Below are positions 1 through 9,888 of a stretch of 36,002 nucleotides of DNA, one piece after another (position 1 is the first letter of the stretch; every line of letters begins with the position of its first letter). Made by a program: the position numbers and the translations under genes. Origin of the DNA: Chara braunii (lineage: Eukaryota > Streptophyta > Charophyceae > Charales > Characeae); assembly GCA_003427395.1 (NCBI GenBank), contig BFEA01000268.1, positions 1,076,884 through 1,112,885 on the forward strand. The letters are read 5' to 3'. A model generated the notes under the pieces. That model was not told where the DNA came from. It saw nothing but the letters and a program-made list of their open reading frames with translations, and made no database searches.

Positions 1-44
<44 letters not shown>
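1..44. repeat. (AC)n microsatellite at window edge
   Basis: Uninterrupted AC dinucleotides run from the first base. They are followed at 45-68 by a degenerate four-base repeat of the CAAT/TCAA type. The tract is cut by the window edge, so its full length is unknown. Confidence 0.97.
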
Positions 45-46
<2 letters not shown>

Positions 47-68
47 AATCAATCAATCACTCAATCAA

Positions 69-323
69 ACCTTTGTTTTGTTTATTTGTTTTTTAATTTT
101 GCATGTGCATTTTTTTTTGGAAACACCTCATTTCCCTGCAAAAAACTGAAATTCGTTTAAGAAAAAAAAAACAGGTCGACTCGGGGACCATATATGTCAT
201 GATAAAAATGACAAAAAACATTTTCTGCTTTTCTTTATATATATATTTTTAATTATGTTTAAATCAATTTCAGTTTTTTATTTTTTTTAAATCTTAAACA
301 AAGTCGGTTTCCGAAACAAAAAA
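69..323. other. AT-rich non-coding stretch
   Basis: Long T and A homopolymer runs and TA repeats dominate. I see no coding frame, RNA gene or recognisable element. The 60-codon minus-strand frame over 287-469 crosses a hairpin and a TA repeat and is not credible as a gene. Confidence 0.7.
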
Positions 324-364
324 ATATGGGAGTGTAGGGTTTTCCAAGCCCTACACCCCCATAT
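324..364. repeat. Hairpin-forming inverted repeat
   Basis: A 16-base arm at 324-339 (beginning ATATGGG) pairs with 349-364 (ending CCCCATAT) with one mismatch, leaving a 9-base loop. A TA microsatellite follows at about 361-376. A second small hairpin (CCCAG/CTGGG) lies just downstream near 413-430. The function is unknown. Confidence 0.75.
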
Positions 365-480
365 ATATATATATATACATATTTTTAGGGGGTGAAAAAA
401 AGTATTGAAAAACCCAGCCGTAGACTGGGCCTCATAGGCTGCGGTCGCGACCGAGAAAGTCGGCTGCAACGACCGAAATG

Positions 481-500
481 CCCGCGGCCTAGGCCGCGGG
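481..500. repeat. Perfect 20-bp GC palindrome
   Basis: The 20 bases read identically on both strands (CCCGCGGCCT and its complement). The bases before it (438-475) carry GCGGTCGCGACCG and related pieces, so this is a local island of GC dyads between AT-rich sequence. The last 280 bases of the window hold a similar GCGGTC-rich patch. Confidence 0.9.
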
Positions 501-944
501 TGTCACATAGGGCACCGGGACTGATAGCTGTCTCCGCGCTTCCAATCCTCAACAACTGACTGTAGTTGTAACTGTAGTTGTAACGCCTGTGATTGGAAAG
601 TACTCAGGAAAATACTTAGGAGTCGCTGAGGAGTAGCTGAGCAGATGAACCGGTAGTACTTAGATGATCAGATACCGTCCCCCAGACATTCCTCCAGGGC
701 CAGCGGATGGGGGGGAAAGGGATCAGTGAATTCCTAAGCAGGTCTCAATGGTTCGTTGGGGTCCACCCTTGTCCGTTCTTGGAAATGTAGCGAATAATCT
801 CTTTCCAACTCTACCCTTTGCCCCCCTTGCGACCCCGTGCCTTCTTCCCTACGATGCTCCGATTGCCTATCACATGTCCAACTCACTTTTGCCACCCAGC
901 CCTCCCGTTTCCCTCCCAACCATTCCTAGCAAAACTAGGAGATG
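501..944. other. Unassigned stretch with short 12-bp tandem repeat
   Basis: The unit ACTGTAGTTGTA occurs twice at 559-582. The rest has no recognisable gene. The part above 734 may be the extreme degraded 3' end of the minus-strand LINE that starts at 945, but I cannot show it. Confidence 0.4.
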
Positions 945-1445
945 ATTCAGTCGATGTCCATTCTGGTGTGTGCCCGGCTTAGTTTTTCCTTGACAGTTTT
1001 CCATTGTCTCGTGATCTTGTGTTGTACTAGTAGCCGTAATTGTTCTGTGACTTTCCCCTCTTCCACACTGACCCCCTCCAATTCCATAATGCATGTTCTC
1101 CATCATACTACCCATAGGATGGAACGCTTACCCAGGCAGTACATGTTCTCCTCAAAGGTGTTTCCTCGATACTGGGGGCAGTGTCCCAACAGTATGGCCC
1201 TCCAGTCCCACGGCCATGATGAACCCGGTAGAAGGATGGTAAGACTGCTTCATTGGTTGCTACCCTGTTTGAAACCTAGGGCCCAGAGTTTCTTGGGGCC
1301 TGTAGTAGATTGTCTGGGCCTGGCGTCCGAAGTTCCCGTTCAGCAAAACTCGTCCGATTCCGCTTCCACCACAACTGGGCAACCTATCAGCCTTGATGCC
1401 CATCACTACTGTTCGGTCCAAGTTACCTGCCCATTGGTAGGGCAA
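945..1445 (-). pseudogene. LINE ORF2 distal tail with degenerate zinc module
   Basis: On the minus strand, near 1090-1200, one frame reads GHCPQYRGNTFEENMYCLG followed by KRSILWVV. This resembles the terminal LINE module CxxC...ET..H..w.C..a..iW, with several zinc ligands replaced. After a stop, the frame continues with Trp- and Lys-rich sequence down to about 945. Upstream, 1260-1445 holds QWAGNLDRTVVMGIKADRL in a different frame. The plus-strand frame of 168 codons over 942-1448 is antisense to this and is not annotated. Confidence 0.45.
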
Positions 1446-1564
1446 TAGTCCTGAGTGCTGGTCACACTGAGGTAGGATAGTGGGATAGGGGGTGCGCTAG
1501 GAGTATTGGCGTGAGGATGGGATGGGAGGTGGTCTCATATTCCAGGACACCCGTGACCTACTGC

Positions 1565-1636
1565 TCCAGGTGATCACTGTGTACTTAGTGACTGGCCTCT
1601 ACAACACCATGGACTTATTTAAAAAAAAAAAAAAAA
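1565..1636 (+). repeat. Poly(A)-tailed retroelement 3' end, copy 1
   Basis: About 55 bases beginning CCAGGTGATCACTGTG and ending in CTGGCCTCTACAACACC are followed within a few bases by a run of A at 1619-1636. The same stretch, also followed by poly(A), occurs at 6499-6593. A shared 3' end with an A tail in two places indicates a SINE or the 3' end of another LINE, inserted on the plus strand here inside the minus-strand LINE remnant. The 5' limit is not defined. Confidence 0.65.
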
Positions 1637-1836
1637 GACAATATGCCTTCAAATCCTGTCTCACCATCACCATAGTAATACGGCTGCAGGGCACGACAAG
1701 AAGATGTACTCTACTATCTCGGGACGCTTTTTGCCAGGGAAGTTTTGGAGGCATCTTCGGCACCAGGGAAGTGCCGTTCCCAGTTGTTCCAACTGCATGT
1801 GGTCAATCAGCCAGTTGTTGGTTGGCAGGCACCGGT

Positions 1837-2046
1837 GGGCAATTTGCCACTGTAGGGCAAAGATTTTGACCGGCCTCTTTCTATGCTCTTTGAACCACTA
1901 GATGGGTTTGAGCAGACCGCTGTCTCCGTTGAGATGGGAATGGGCAATTTGCCACTGCAGGGCAGAGATTTTGACCGGCCTTTTTCTATACTCTTTGAAC
2001 CACTAGATGGGTTTGAGCAGACCGCTCTCTATGTTGAGATGGCGTT
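1837..2046. repeat. 105-bp tandem direct duplication
   Basis: Two adjacent units start at 1837 and 1942 (both beginning GGGCAATTTGCCACTG) and are nearly identical, with about half a dozen differences by eye. The period of 105 is a multiple of three, so it does not shift the LINE frame that crosses it. The few differences suggest a duplication younger than most of the decay around it. Confidence 0.9.
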
Positions 2047-2248
2047 GCCATCTGTCCTCCACCACATCTTTTAGCTTGTGCCTTGGTCTGAACATTCGGT
2101 ATACTGTCTTATTCTTTAGGGTGACTAGCGCTACTGGTCTCGCCTTCCCCCCCCCTTTCAACAATGTATGGCCTGTCCACGACCATCTCCAATCATCGGA
2201 TCGAAGGGGAGATCTTGAATCGGGGTCATTGGACGATAAGCCCTCCAT
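2003..2248 (-). pseudogene. LINE ORF2 tail fragment
   Basis: The frame includes VYRMFRPRHKLKDVVEDRWQ, a charged helix-like segment that fits the distal part of a LINE ORF2. The frame enters the 105-bp direct repeat described separately and terminates there. Assignment rests mainly on its place downstream of clear LINE domains on the same strand. Confidence 0.4.
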
Positions 2249-2310
2249 CCCTTCTCCTCTTCTATCACTCTAATACGATAGACCTCCCTTCTCCCTGTCC
2301 AAATAAAAGG

Positions 2311-2906
2311 TTAAGGGCTCCCTCGAAGCTGACCTTTTTCTGAGGCGGCAAAACATTTGATCAACACTTGCGCTTGGTCGACCGTATGCACACGACCTAC
2401 TTGTGTTCCATGACTGGGTAGTCCTACCCAGTCCCCTTCTCCTAAGCTAGGGCCCTTCCTAAGCGTGGTGTACCATTGAAGGGGAAAACTTTCAATGAGT
2501 CTTTCATTGTCGACTCTATTAGGTGGAAATACCGCAAGCATCCTCGCATTCTTTGTGCACTCTTCCATTCCCTGACCGTCGCAACTCAGAGGTCCCCGAC
2601 CCTCCGGCACCCGTGTTTCACGCAACCCCTCCATGGGGGGTCTGAGCTATATCTCACCTGGCCGAGGGAGTCCGTGATTAGCCTATTACCAAACAGGGGT
2701 TGCCTAAAAACTTCTTCTAACTCCTCTGGTACCGAATGGTCGGGGACTGGGAGTTTTCTCCATGTACGTAGGAAACGTAACCAATGCTCATCCACTAGGT
2801 CACCATTCCTGTATTTCCTTGGTAATCTCCAATAACGGTCTTCGAGCGATACCAGAGGGTCAATCTCTGGAGGAGCCTCTGGGGCTAAGACCGCAATCTG
2901 TGCCAA
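2311..2906 (-). pseudogene. LINE ORF2 C-terminal region, frameshifted
   Basis: Two overlapping minus frames are one protein interrupted by a shift. The upstream one contains RYWRLPRKYRNGDLVDEHW and FRQPLFGNRLITDSLG. The downstream one contains ESFPLQWYTTLRKGPSLGEGDWVGL. Pieces like 'plf.n..i....g' and 'w...l....l.eGdWv' are common in the poorly conserved tails of LINE ORF2 proteins. I infer this identity from position and style, not from a strict motif. Confidence 0.6.
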
Positions 2907-2918
2907 AGCAAGGGGAAC

Positions 2919-3300
2919 TCAGGGGGAGGATGGTGCAAAAATGAGATGTTGGAACCAGCGAAAACTGAGGGTCTGAACTTGTATGGAGGGGTCCACAATT
3001 CCGAGCCCTCCTCCGGCCTTGGGCTGGATTACTGATTCCCATGCTACTCGACTGATGGTACGGGAGTTGCCACTGTCTCCTCTCCATAGAAAGACCACCA
3101 ACTGCCTCTTTAGTGCCTTGAACCTCCCATTGCTCATAGGCCATAAGATGACTTTATACCAGAGAGTGGCTAGTACGACATTATTGATGACAATGGCCTA
3201 CCCAAAAATTGATGTGTGCTTGTTATTCCAGCTTGCTAGTTTGGCCAGTGCTGGTCTCACCAGCCACTCATCGTTAATGACGGACTTTCCCTTCGTTGTA
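2919..3300 (-). pseudogene. LINE ORF2 post-RT region (zf-RVT-like)
   Basis: The frame carries NDEWLVRPALAKLASWNNK, a stop, then VVLATLWYKVILWP and the diagnostic FLWRG ... VAWESVIQPKAGGGLGIVD. LINE ORF2 proteins have this motif set 200-350 residues after the catalytic box, just before the zinc-binding tail. It lies downstream of the RT remnant on the same strand at the expected distance. At least one stop and shifts relative to the RT frame make it non-functional. Confidence 0.8.
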
Positions 3301-3391
3301 ATTGAAACCCGTAGATTCTAAGAGGATCGTCTGGGGGAAGCCAGATAATTCGCGGGTTCTAAGGGGGTCGTCCCCCCTGGTGGTGCAACCA

Positions 3392-4354
3392 CTAATCCAC
3401 GATCTTTTCCCCCCAGTAACCGGTCATGTCTGAGATCATACAAAAGCGATTCATGAGGGCCTGAATTTCTTTCATGTTTTGTGCCTTCGCCTCCACCATA
3501 ATGGTGAGGTCGTCCGCAAACAGGGAGCAGACTGACACAACCTTCTCTGGTATATCGATGATCCTGATTCGGGTGAGGTCTTTATTGTGTCTAGGGTTAG
3601 CGGAAGGTGCCTCCATAATAACTAGAAATAGGTAGGGGGTAATGGGGTCTCCTTGCCTGACCGACCACTGGAGCTCAAAGGGAGGAGCCACCGATCCATT
3701 GACCTACACACAAGTAGTAACATTTTTATGAAGGATTCTCACACATCGCCTGAAGGCCAGTCCAAAGCTCATTTTGTCCAAACATTTATCCAAGAAGTCC
3801 CAGTCCACGTGATCGTAGGCTTTTCCAAAGTCGATGAAAATAATGGCAGTGTTTGCCCGGTTCCTACGTGCCAGACTGACCACTTCGTTTACCGATAGAA
3901 TGTTTTCTTGTATGTTCCTGCTGACCATGAATCCTATTTGGGTTGGGTGTATTACATCCTCCTGGACCTCCGCCATATGATTCGCCAAGGCTTTGGAGAG
4001 TATTTTGTAAACTACCGTAAGGAGGGAAATGGGCCTAGAATTCCTGATATTCATCTTATCCTCTTTTTTATAAAGCAAAGACAACACCCCTTTCCCCACC
4101 ACTTCCCCCATTTCACCATCCGCCCATACCTTCTGGTAGAACTTCCATAGGTTAGAGCTCAACTCTGTCCACATTGTTTCCCAAATTTTTTTGGGGAAGT
4201 CGTCAATGCCGGGTGTTTTTTCCTCCTTCATCTGGAGAAGTGTTGCCCATATTTTGTCTTTTGTCATGGGTGTCTCCAAATGATCTCGCTGTTGTGGGGA
4301 AAGGTGCCTATTCGTGGGGCATAGGAACTCCTTGTAACCTAAACCTAACGACAA
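3392..4354 (-). pseudogene. LINE reverse transcriptase domain, one in-frame stop
   Basis: The frame starts with the fingers region (KTPGIDDFPKKIWETMW, then RPISLL). It continues through motif A (IFIDFGKAYDHVDW), motif B (SVRQGDPITPYLF) and the catalytic box FADDLTIMVEA, whose codons lie near 3496-3523. Residue order and spacing match the RVT_1 domain of LINEs. A single TAG at 3704-3706 interrupts the frame between CV and VNGS; the residues on either side fit a continuous domain, so it is a simple nonsense mutation. A second stop at 3392-3394 follows the KIVD residues. The reaction would be target-primed reverse transcription, but this copy cannot encode it intact. The catalytic aspartates of motif A and FADD are still present. 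Confidence 0.9.
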
Positions 4355-5163
4355 GCATTTTCATCAAGCACCCCAACAAGCAAGTCGAACCAAGACATGA
4401 AACCCTAAACAACGCACCTCCCACCTGGGGGCAATCAACACCCCATAATGATTGGGAATTGAGGGTTGAAAAACTCCCAATCGATGAAGCGGACATCGTC
4501 TATCCTACTCACACTCGATGTCAGACGAAGAGGAGCGGATCAAGATGGAGAAACATCGGACAGAAGGGTGGGGAAGATGGTAAAATGTTTATTCAACCCC
4601 AAGCCCCACCTCACCATCCTCATCATCAGACCCCTAATTCTCTCCCACTGTGATGGTGTGGATGTTTCTACTGCCATTATTGTTGTTGATCTCGTTGCTG
4701 TAGCCGTGGTCGTTGCCACTGTTGTTGTTGTTGTTGTTGTTGCATGTTGAGACTTGTAGGCCGGAGACAACACGAAAAAAAAGAATCTGTTCACACCGCC
4801 GGTCTGAACTTAGTCTAACACCAGTACTTGGCGTGGTTGGCCCATACATCAGCCACAGGCGTTTCCCGTTAACGCGCCGCTAACGATGGGCTTCGGGCTA
4901 CCAGACCACAATGCCTGGAGGCGCCAGCCAAAAAAAAACCGAAATGACGCGGTGCCGACTCGACAAACTTGGCGCGCAGGGCGCTTCCCGGCTCGACATC
5001 AATAGCTGGGCGAAGTACTGGTGGTTTAACATTTTTGTGGGTAGCTTGGAGCACTCACTGAACTCTGTGCCTGAGGGCTTCTCTCCACTACTCACGAAAT
5101 GTGAAAAGCAAAATGAATTTTCCCCTTAAACATGGAAAGATACATTGCCATATTTTGTGTCTT
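4355..5163. other. Unassigned stretch with GTT repeat
   Basis: Contains imperfect GTT triplets at about 4675-4742 and otherwise mixed-composition sequence. Short frames here have no recognisable motif. I see no RNA gene or mobile element end. Confidence 0.5.
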
Positions 5164-5586
5164 TTATGCATGTGTGTGAGAGTAGTGGAGTGAGACCCTG
5201 AGGCAGCAGTTTTGGTGAGTCCTTACCAATACGCCTTCCTCCACTACTCTCCATTCAGCATTTTTTGAGAATGGAGCATCCCTCCACTTAGGGCCTCGCC
5301 ACACCACTCCGGAAATTGGGAGCAAAGTCATCACCACACCTGCTTCCGAATTTAGCCTGTCAACAAAAGCTCGGGAACTATCAGGAAGGCCGTTGAGTGT
5401 TTCCATTGCAGGTCGGCCAATTCGGAAGACCTCTGAAGGGCTGTCGGTTGCTCCAAAATTCGTGAGTATCTTGTGACTGTGACTATCAGTGTCTGTACTG
5501 TCATAAACCACAGAAGAAGATATCCTCGGATTCGAGAGTTGGCTATTTGGAAGTGCAATTCGCATTCTGTCAGGGTTGCGTTTCAT
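5164..5586 (-). CDS. Hypothetical ORF, 140 codons, unrecognised
   Basis: An open minus-strand frame that I do not recognise. It is Ser/Thr/Arg rich with no signal peptide, membrane segment or known motif. Its first methionine context is ordinary. A second minus frame (5583-5849) abuts it in a different phase, so the pair could be two exons or a frameshifted remnant, but I see no convincing splice junction. In a window this full of decayed elements, an open frame of this length can arise by chance. Confidence 0.22.
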   Translation of the reverse strand: MKRNPDRMRIALPNSQLSNPRISSSVVYDSTDTDSHSHKILTNFGATDSPSEVFRIGRPAMETLNGLPDSSRAFVDRLNSEAGVVMTLLPISGVVWRGPKWRDAPFSKNAEWRVVEEGVLVRTHQNCCLRVSLHYSHTHA

Positions 5587-5924
5587 ACACCAGAGTCAAA
5601 TTTCGTCATTTGGTCATACCGGTCGTCCGTTCGGGCCCAAATGATAGTTGCAATTGTTGTTTGCAGAGGACCAATAGCTGACCGTACGAGGTCCAGGCGG
5701 GTGCGGTCCTTGCGTGGAACATTTTGGAATCGAAACGGCATGGGTCCACTTTTCTCGGATAGAAGGACACTTTGAATAGACCGCGTACGTCTTGTATTCG
5801 AATACAGAACATTTCGAGAAGCAAAAACTCTTATATTCAAATTGAACATTACCTTAAAAGTTTTTTTTTTTTTAGGTTAGTGTCAGTCCGTGTGCTCCCC
5901 GACACTGACATGCTGCATGCTGCA

Positions 5925-5956
5925 AGGCTCTCTCGCTCTCTCTCACTCCCTCTCTC

Positions 5957-6017
<61 letters not shown>

Positions 6018-6048
6018 CACATACACACGTGCACACACGCACACACAT
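5925..6048. repeat. Compound CT/AC microsatellite
   Basis: A CT-rich prefix (about 5925-5961) leads into an uninterrupted CA tract at 5962-6014 and then interrupted CA repeats to about 6048. All frames through it encode His-Thr or Ser-Leu repeats and are artefacts. Confidence 0.95.
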
Positions 6049-6498
6049 ACTTTTTCTTCCCCACCCCCAACAAAGTCCCGCTTCAGACCACTCAAGGAGG
6101 AGATATGAGCATCTCCTATTAGTCCACTTACAACAGAATGCTACTGTCTATCAGTGGGGAGCGGCACCAGCTGGAAACCTAGTCCAACGTCCCATGAACA
6201 TCATGAATAAAGCACCAGCGGGACCCCACATACACACTCTTCAAGTTTTGTATAGCGAACATGAAAAGACATAAACACAGTGTTACAGTAATAACTTACC
6301 CTTCCCCAACTTGAACCACATCAACAAACAAACTACGACCGGATAGGTTAGGTTGGGGAGACGAATCAGGTGGGAATCGCTGGTTGGGGATCTTGGGGGG
6401 GTCAGGCGCTAGGCATGTGAAGGGTTAAGTAGGAGGGTTGTAGACTTATAACGCGAACAATTGATAAGATGAGACTTAGGACATGCGCTGCTCACAGT
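6049..6498. other. Unassigned stretch
   Basis: Mixed-composition DNA with G-rich patches near 6395-6440. The part immediately before 6499 may be the body of the poly(A)-tailed repeat, but it does not align by eye with the sequence before the copy at 1565. Confidence 0.5.
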
Positions 6499-6549
6499 TC
6501 CAGGTGGTCACTGTGCGCACACTGACTGGCCTCTACAACACCCAAGACT

Positions 6550-6593
<44 letters not shown>
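6499..6593 (+). repeat. Poly(A)-tailed retroelement 3' end, copy 2
   Basis: Begins CCAGGTGGTCACTGTG and shares about 50 bases with the copy at 1565, ending CTGGCCTCTACAACACCC. An uninterrupted run of 43 A follows (6551-6593). After the run comes GGACTTA, a heptamer that copy 1 carries before its shorter A tract, so the tail here may have expanded inside the original 3' end. Confidence 0.65.
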
Positions 6594-6595
<2 letters not shown>

Positions 6596-7800
6596 ACTTA
6601 GTAGGGGGCTATGGTCGGTAGGGTTGATTACTTGCTTCCCATGCTCATGCAAAAAATAGCTCAGAACCAACAACAATAAAACGGTAGCAACAACAACAGT
6701 GTGCACAATGAACAACATAACAACCAACGGCGGTAACAACAGTTTACACAATGGTAGGAATACAGATAGGTCCATCTGTGGGACTGGTAGAGAAATTTGT
6801 ATTCTAGTGCATGAATTACCCGTGCGACAGAGCTCTTCAACTATGCTTCGATCAGGGCTGAGTAGTGGGGCGCTGCTTAGCCGTGGTATCTGCAACCGCT
6901 TTCTGGTCAGATCATCCCCGTCAAGAAAAGAATGGAGGGCGATAATCCTACATCGTAGACACTAAGGTAGGATCGAGGAAGTAGGGGTGTGGCGGGAAGA
7001 AAGCTTAGAATGGAAGGGTTGGGAGGTAGTATCATAGGAATAAGGGGCCACTATAGCATCTGATGACCACAATGCTGAGGGTGGCTGTCATACGTATTAT
7101 GAACTTGGTTGTTTGACACTTTGATTGCCACTCACACACAAAAGAACTCACACACGCCCATACATGCATGAGACACAGGGGAGGAAGAGACATAGTCCAC
7201 CTGCACACAGACCAGAGATAAACAGCGGAAGATCAACCATGCACAGATGGGGAGAATACACACAGTGTTCTCTCTCTCTGATAAACTCCCAACAACCAAT
7301 CACAGGATGACACTGCGAAGATCGCAATTAGAAAGTAACCCAGATGATGAGCCAACTCAACACAATTAACCTCAATTATCGTTTCAGAGTTAAACCCAGT
7401 ATCTCGCCACACAAGAACCACACACCCCACTCACTACTTCGCTCTCAGAGTCTAGCGCTGCACTGAAACAGCCTCCCTCTACCGGACCCGACTATAGGCT
7501 AATAGACTGTATAGCAGTATAGGCCGCTTAGGGCCTTTCTGTCCTAGGGGTAGCCCGAGCCTGCTATAGGCAGTTAGGGTAGCTGTAGGAATTCGGTTAG
7601 TACCAAGTCTGTATTTTCCCAAAAATTACAGATCTGTCCCTCACAAATTTCCACACGGGCGGATCTCTCGGTTAGCCCTCAGCCAAACAAAATTACAAAA
7701 CTAACCCTACAGGTTAGTTTACAGCCTCGCAGACAATCTCGGCAGCAGGAATCAGCAAGTCATTGTTGGCTTACCCTCCCTGGGAGCGAGGACCTTCGAG
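6594..7800. other. Unassigned stretch, possibly LTR of the minus-strand gypsy fragment
   Basis: 6660-6760 is rich in CAA triplets and 7125-7170 in CA. No gene is recognisable. Because element D ends at 7801 on the minus strand, its 3' LTR should lie at lower coordinates. A weak purine-rich tract on the minus strand near 7775-7795 would be the polypurine tract, but I cannot define LTR ends. Confidence 0.4.
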
Positions 7801-8211
7801 CTAGGGGTGCAGACGAGGTGAACGGCGAAGGTCACCCTTCTGAGCCGCCTCATACCGCAAAACTACAGACTTTGCTATCTTGATCAGGTCGCTTTTGTAG
7901 AACCAACGGTTCTCAGAAGGGGGCTGAAACGCAAACCTGACAAGATACTGCAGGTCGGGGCCAGTGCCCCACTCATCCTCAATGACCACCACATCATATC
8001 CCTTACCAGGGATTGGTGGGCCCCATTGAGGGGGCCGGTTAGGGAATGCATCAGCTGGCGTAAAAAGCAGTAGCTTGGATGCATGAAAGACCGGATAGGT
8101 TCGTAGATGCAGCGGAACGTCGATGACGTACAATGGGCCGAAGGGATCAGCGCTTACTGTATCTAGAACCTGCCACGGACCCAAGTAGCGCGGCAACAAC
8201 TTGCGAAAAAC
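7801..8211 (-). pseudogene. Gypsy integrase C-terminus with chromodomain (element D)
   Basis: After a stop the frame reads FRKLLPRYLGPWQVLD, then PLHLRTYPVFHASKLLLF, the end of the GPF/Y module of Ty3/gypsy integrases. A chromodomain-like segment follows: YDVVVIEDEW ... LQYLVRFAFQPPSENRW. In chromoviruses this tail binds chromatin and guides integration. Only the last 130 residues of the polyprotein remain. Everything upstream is cut where the plus-strand element A begins at about 8215. The minus-strand direction is opposite to element A, so the two are separate insertions or were joined by rearrangement. Confidence 0.85.
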
Positions 8212-8214
8212 TTA

Positions 8215-8469
8215 ATGCATTTTAAAAGACTGCTTCAAACAAGGGGCCAAACCGTGGTTCGGGTAAGAGAACCGTTGTCCACCTCCCCAAGAATGCAAAG
8301 ATCCTTGAGAAAACCGGAGGACACATCTACCAAGCCTTGGGAAACCCTCCGTATCAGTCAAAAGGAATGGGAAAGAAGATTTAAACTGCGCATATGCTTG
8401 CATTGTCAAAAGTCTGGGCATGTTGTGCAGGACTGTTATAGACTTCAGGGAGACAGGCAAAGGGCGTAG
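8215..8469 (+). pseudogene. Gag C-terminus with CCHC zinc knuckle (element A)
   Basis: The frame ends with RICLHCQKSGHVVQDCYRL, a textbook C-x2-C-x4-H-x4-C zinc knuckle of a retrotransposon nucleocapsid, about 20 residues before the stop. Before it lies WERRFKLRI, the basic linker usual in front of a knuckle. The capsid domain expected upstream is gone, replaced by opposite-strand element D. The knuckle binds genomic RNA during particle assembly. All four zinc ligands are intact. Confidence 0.85.
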
Positions 8470-8603
8470 AGGAGTCATCAGCACTTCCTACAACAAGGAA
8501 AGTTGAACAATCAGTTGCAGGCCCCTCCAAGGAGCGCGAATCCGATCAACAACCTACTCTTGAAGCCCGAAACGACGTTGAATGGAAGGCTGCTGCAGTC
8601 CAC

Positions 8604-9185
8604 GTGTTATACACTGAGCCTTGGGAGGAGTCTAACGAAGTTGACTTCCACGCTCACCTTGAACATTGGCTGCAGCTCAAGCAGCAACCTCGTGTTCAAG
8701 GGAGTGTGGAGCTAACCTTTTTTAAACTGCTCATTAACCGCCGATACATCCGCGTGCTGATCGATAGTGGTTCAACCACTAACTTCTTTTCTCCTAACGG
8801 GATTTGTAAGGCGGGCCTGGGAATGAAGCAAGTGAAACTGCAGAACCCTTGTCAGACCCAGGTGGGCAACCAAGAGGTTGTCACCTCCACACATGCTGTC
8901 AAAGGTGTGCGCGTCACCTTTGACAAGGACCGCACTGTCACACATGAGCTCAACTTTTATGTCATGGACAAGTGTCCGTTCGACGCGGTCATTGGCTTAG
9001 AATGGTTAAAGGTTCATTGCCTAAGGACCACGTGGGCGGACAATCAGTTCGTGGTGCGTGATGCCAAGGGGAACGAGCGTACCATCCCATTGGATGAGAC
9101 ACACGAGTCCCCTGTGACTCTTCTAAGTGCAAACAAATTCGCAAATCAGTGCGCATGTGCAAGGAAGTGGAACATGTATATGTAA
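8604..9185 (+). pseudogene. Retropepsin-like aspartic protease (element A)
   Basis: The active-site turn VLIDSGSTTNFFSP (DSG replacing the viral DTG, as is common in gypsy elements) is followed by about 70 residues of beta-rich sequence and the second signature FDAVIGLEWLKVH. This is the Asp_protease_2 layout between gag and RT. The frame shifts at about 9130-9150: the current frame ends in CACARKWNMYM, whereas the next frame over continues as MRMCKEVEHVYVTFVKP. The protease would mature the gag-pol polyprotein. Confidence 0.87.
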
Positions 9186-9534
9186 CTTTTGTAAAGCCTC
9201 TCCATGTGCCTTTTACTTTTGCTGCATTTTCTACCTCGGTAATTAACTCTACTTCTACCACCTCTTCTTCTAGTCCATCCACTTCTGCTGTGAATAATCT
9301 CTCTACTTATGACCCAAGTACTTCAAATTCGGTTGTGATTGCTGTAAATTCTCGTTCTGATTTTCTTCTCCTGATGAGGATGATCCTCCACCAGAAGTCC
9401 GAACAGACATTCACTGTCTATTAGATCGATTCCTTGAAGTTCTGGCAAAACCTCGTGGAGTTCCCGAACGTCCGGTCAAACACAAAATCGAAATAATAGA
9501 AGGGAGTGTTCCTCCAAAGGGTCGCGTCTACCGT
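9149..9534 (+). pseudogene. Protease-RT linker, Ser/Thr-rich, frameshifted (element A)
   Basis: Continues the polyprotein in a shifted frame: VTFVKPLHVPF, then a low-complexity Ser/Thr stretch over about 40 residues. Near 9365 it shifts again into [20 protein letters not shown] and [15 protein letters not shown], which leads directly into RT. The acidic segment and the 'hkIe...g..P....vyrm' step are typical of the region just before a gypsy RT. Confidence 0.7.
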
Positions 9535-9886
9535 ATGAGACAAGGCGAGTTGGAGGAGTTGAGGAGGCAGATTGATGACATGATCGATCGCGGATGGATT
9601 AGGCCTAGTGAGTCTGAGTTCGATGCACCTGTCCTGTTTGTGCCGAAGAAAGGAGGCAAACTCCGAATGTGCATTGACTATCGTGGCCTAAATTGTGTCA
9701 CCCGCAAGAACTCGTATCCCTTGCCTCGTATAGATGATCTGCTAGATGCTGCAGGTGGGTGCAAGGTCTTCTCCAAGATCGACCTCAAATCTGGCTACCA
9801 CCAGATTGAAGTTGATCCGAGTGACCAGCACAAAACTGCATTCAAGACACGCGATGGGCTGTCCGAATTCATCGTTATGCCCTTCG
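9535..9886 (+). pseudogene. Gypsy reverse transcriptase, N-terminal half (element A)
   Basis: Reads [51 protein letters not shown] and motif [20 protein letters not shown], ending in EFIVMPF at the start of motif B. The LTNAP segment, the catalytic YLDD box and the connection domain are missing. From about 9889 the sequence is a different element in the opposite orientation. The fingers and first palm half are therefore intact, but the enzyme is dead by truncation. Confidence 0.9.
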
Positions 9887-9888
9887 AG

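Larger units (their letters stand above)
945..4354 (-). mobile_element. 5'-truncated LINE (non-LTR retrotransposon) remnant
   Basis: Read on the minus strand, this 3.4-kb block contains in order the RT domain, the post-RT tail with the FLWRG...GGLGI signature, and a degenerate cysteine/histidine C-terminal module. This is the usual order of a plant-type LINE ORF2. The endonuclease domain expected upstream is absent. RT-like sequence ends abruptly near 4354, which fits 5' truncation during target-primed reverse transcription. No poly(A) tail is visible at the low-coordinate end. Several stops and frameshifts show it is dead. Long plus-strand frames in the same region are antisense shadows. Confidence 0.85.

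Noticed and set aside
942-1448. 168-codon plus-strand open frame as a gene
   Set aside because: It is antisense to the LINE C-terminal remnant, whose minus-strand frames carry a recognisable degenerate zinc module. The plus product has no motif and no promoter.
4335-4350. Telomere-like CCTAAACCTAAC
   Set aside because: Only about two imperfect units; no array.
3653-4750. Several plus-strand frames over the LINE RT
   Set aside because: The minus strand encodes RT motifs A, B and FADD here; plus frames are shadows.
5772-6274. Frames encoding His-Thr repeats
   Set aside because: They are translations of the CT/AC microsatellite.
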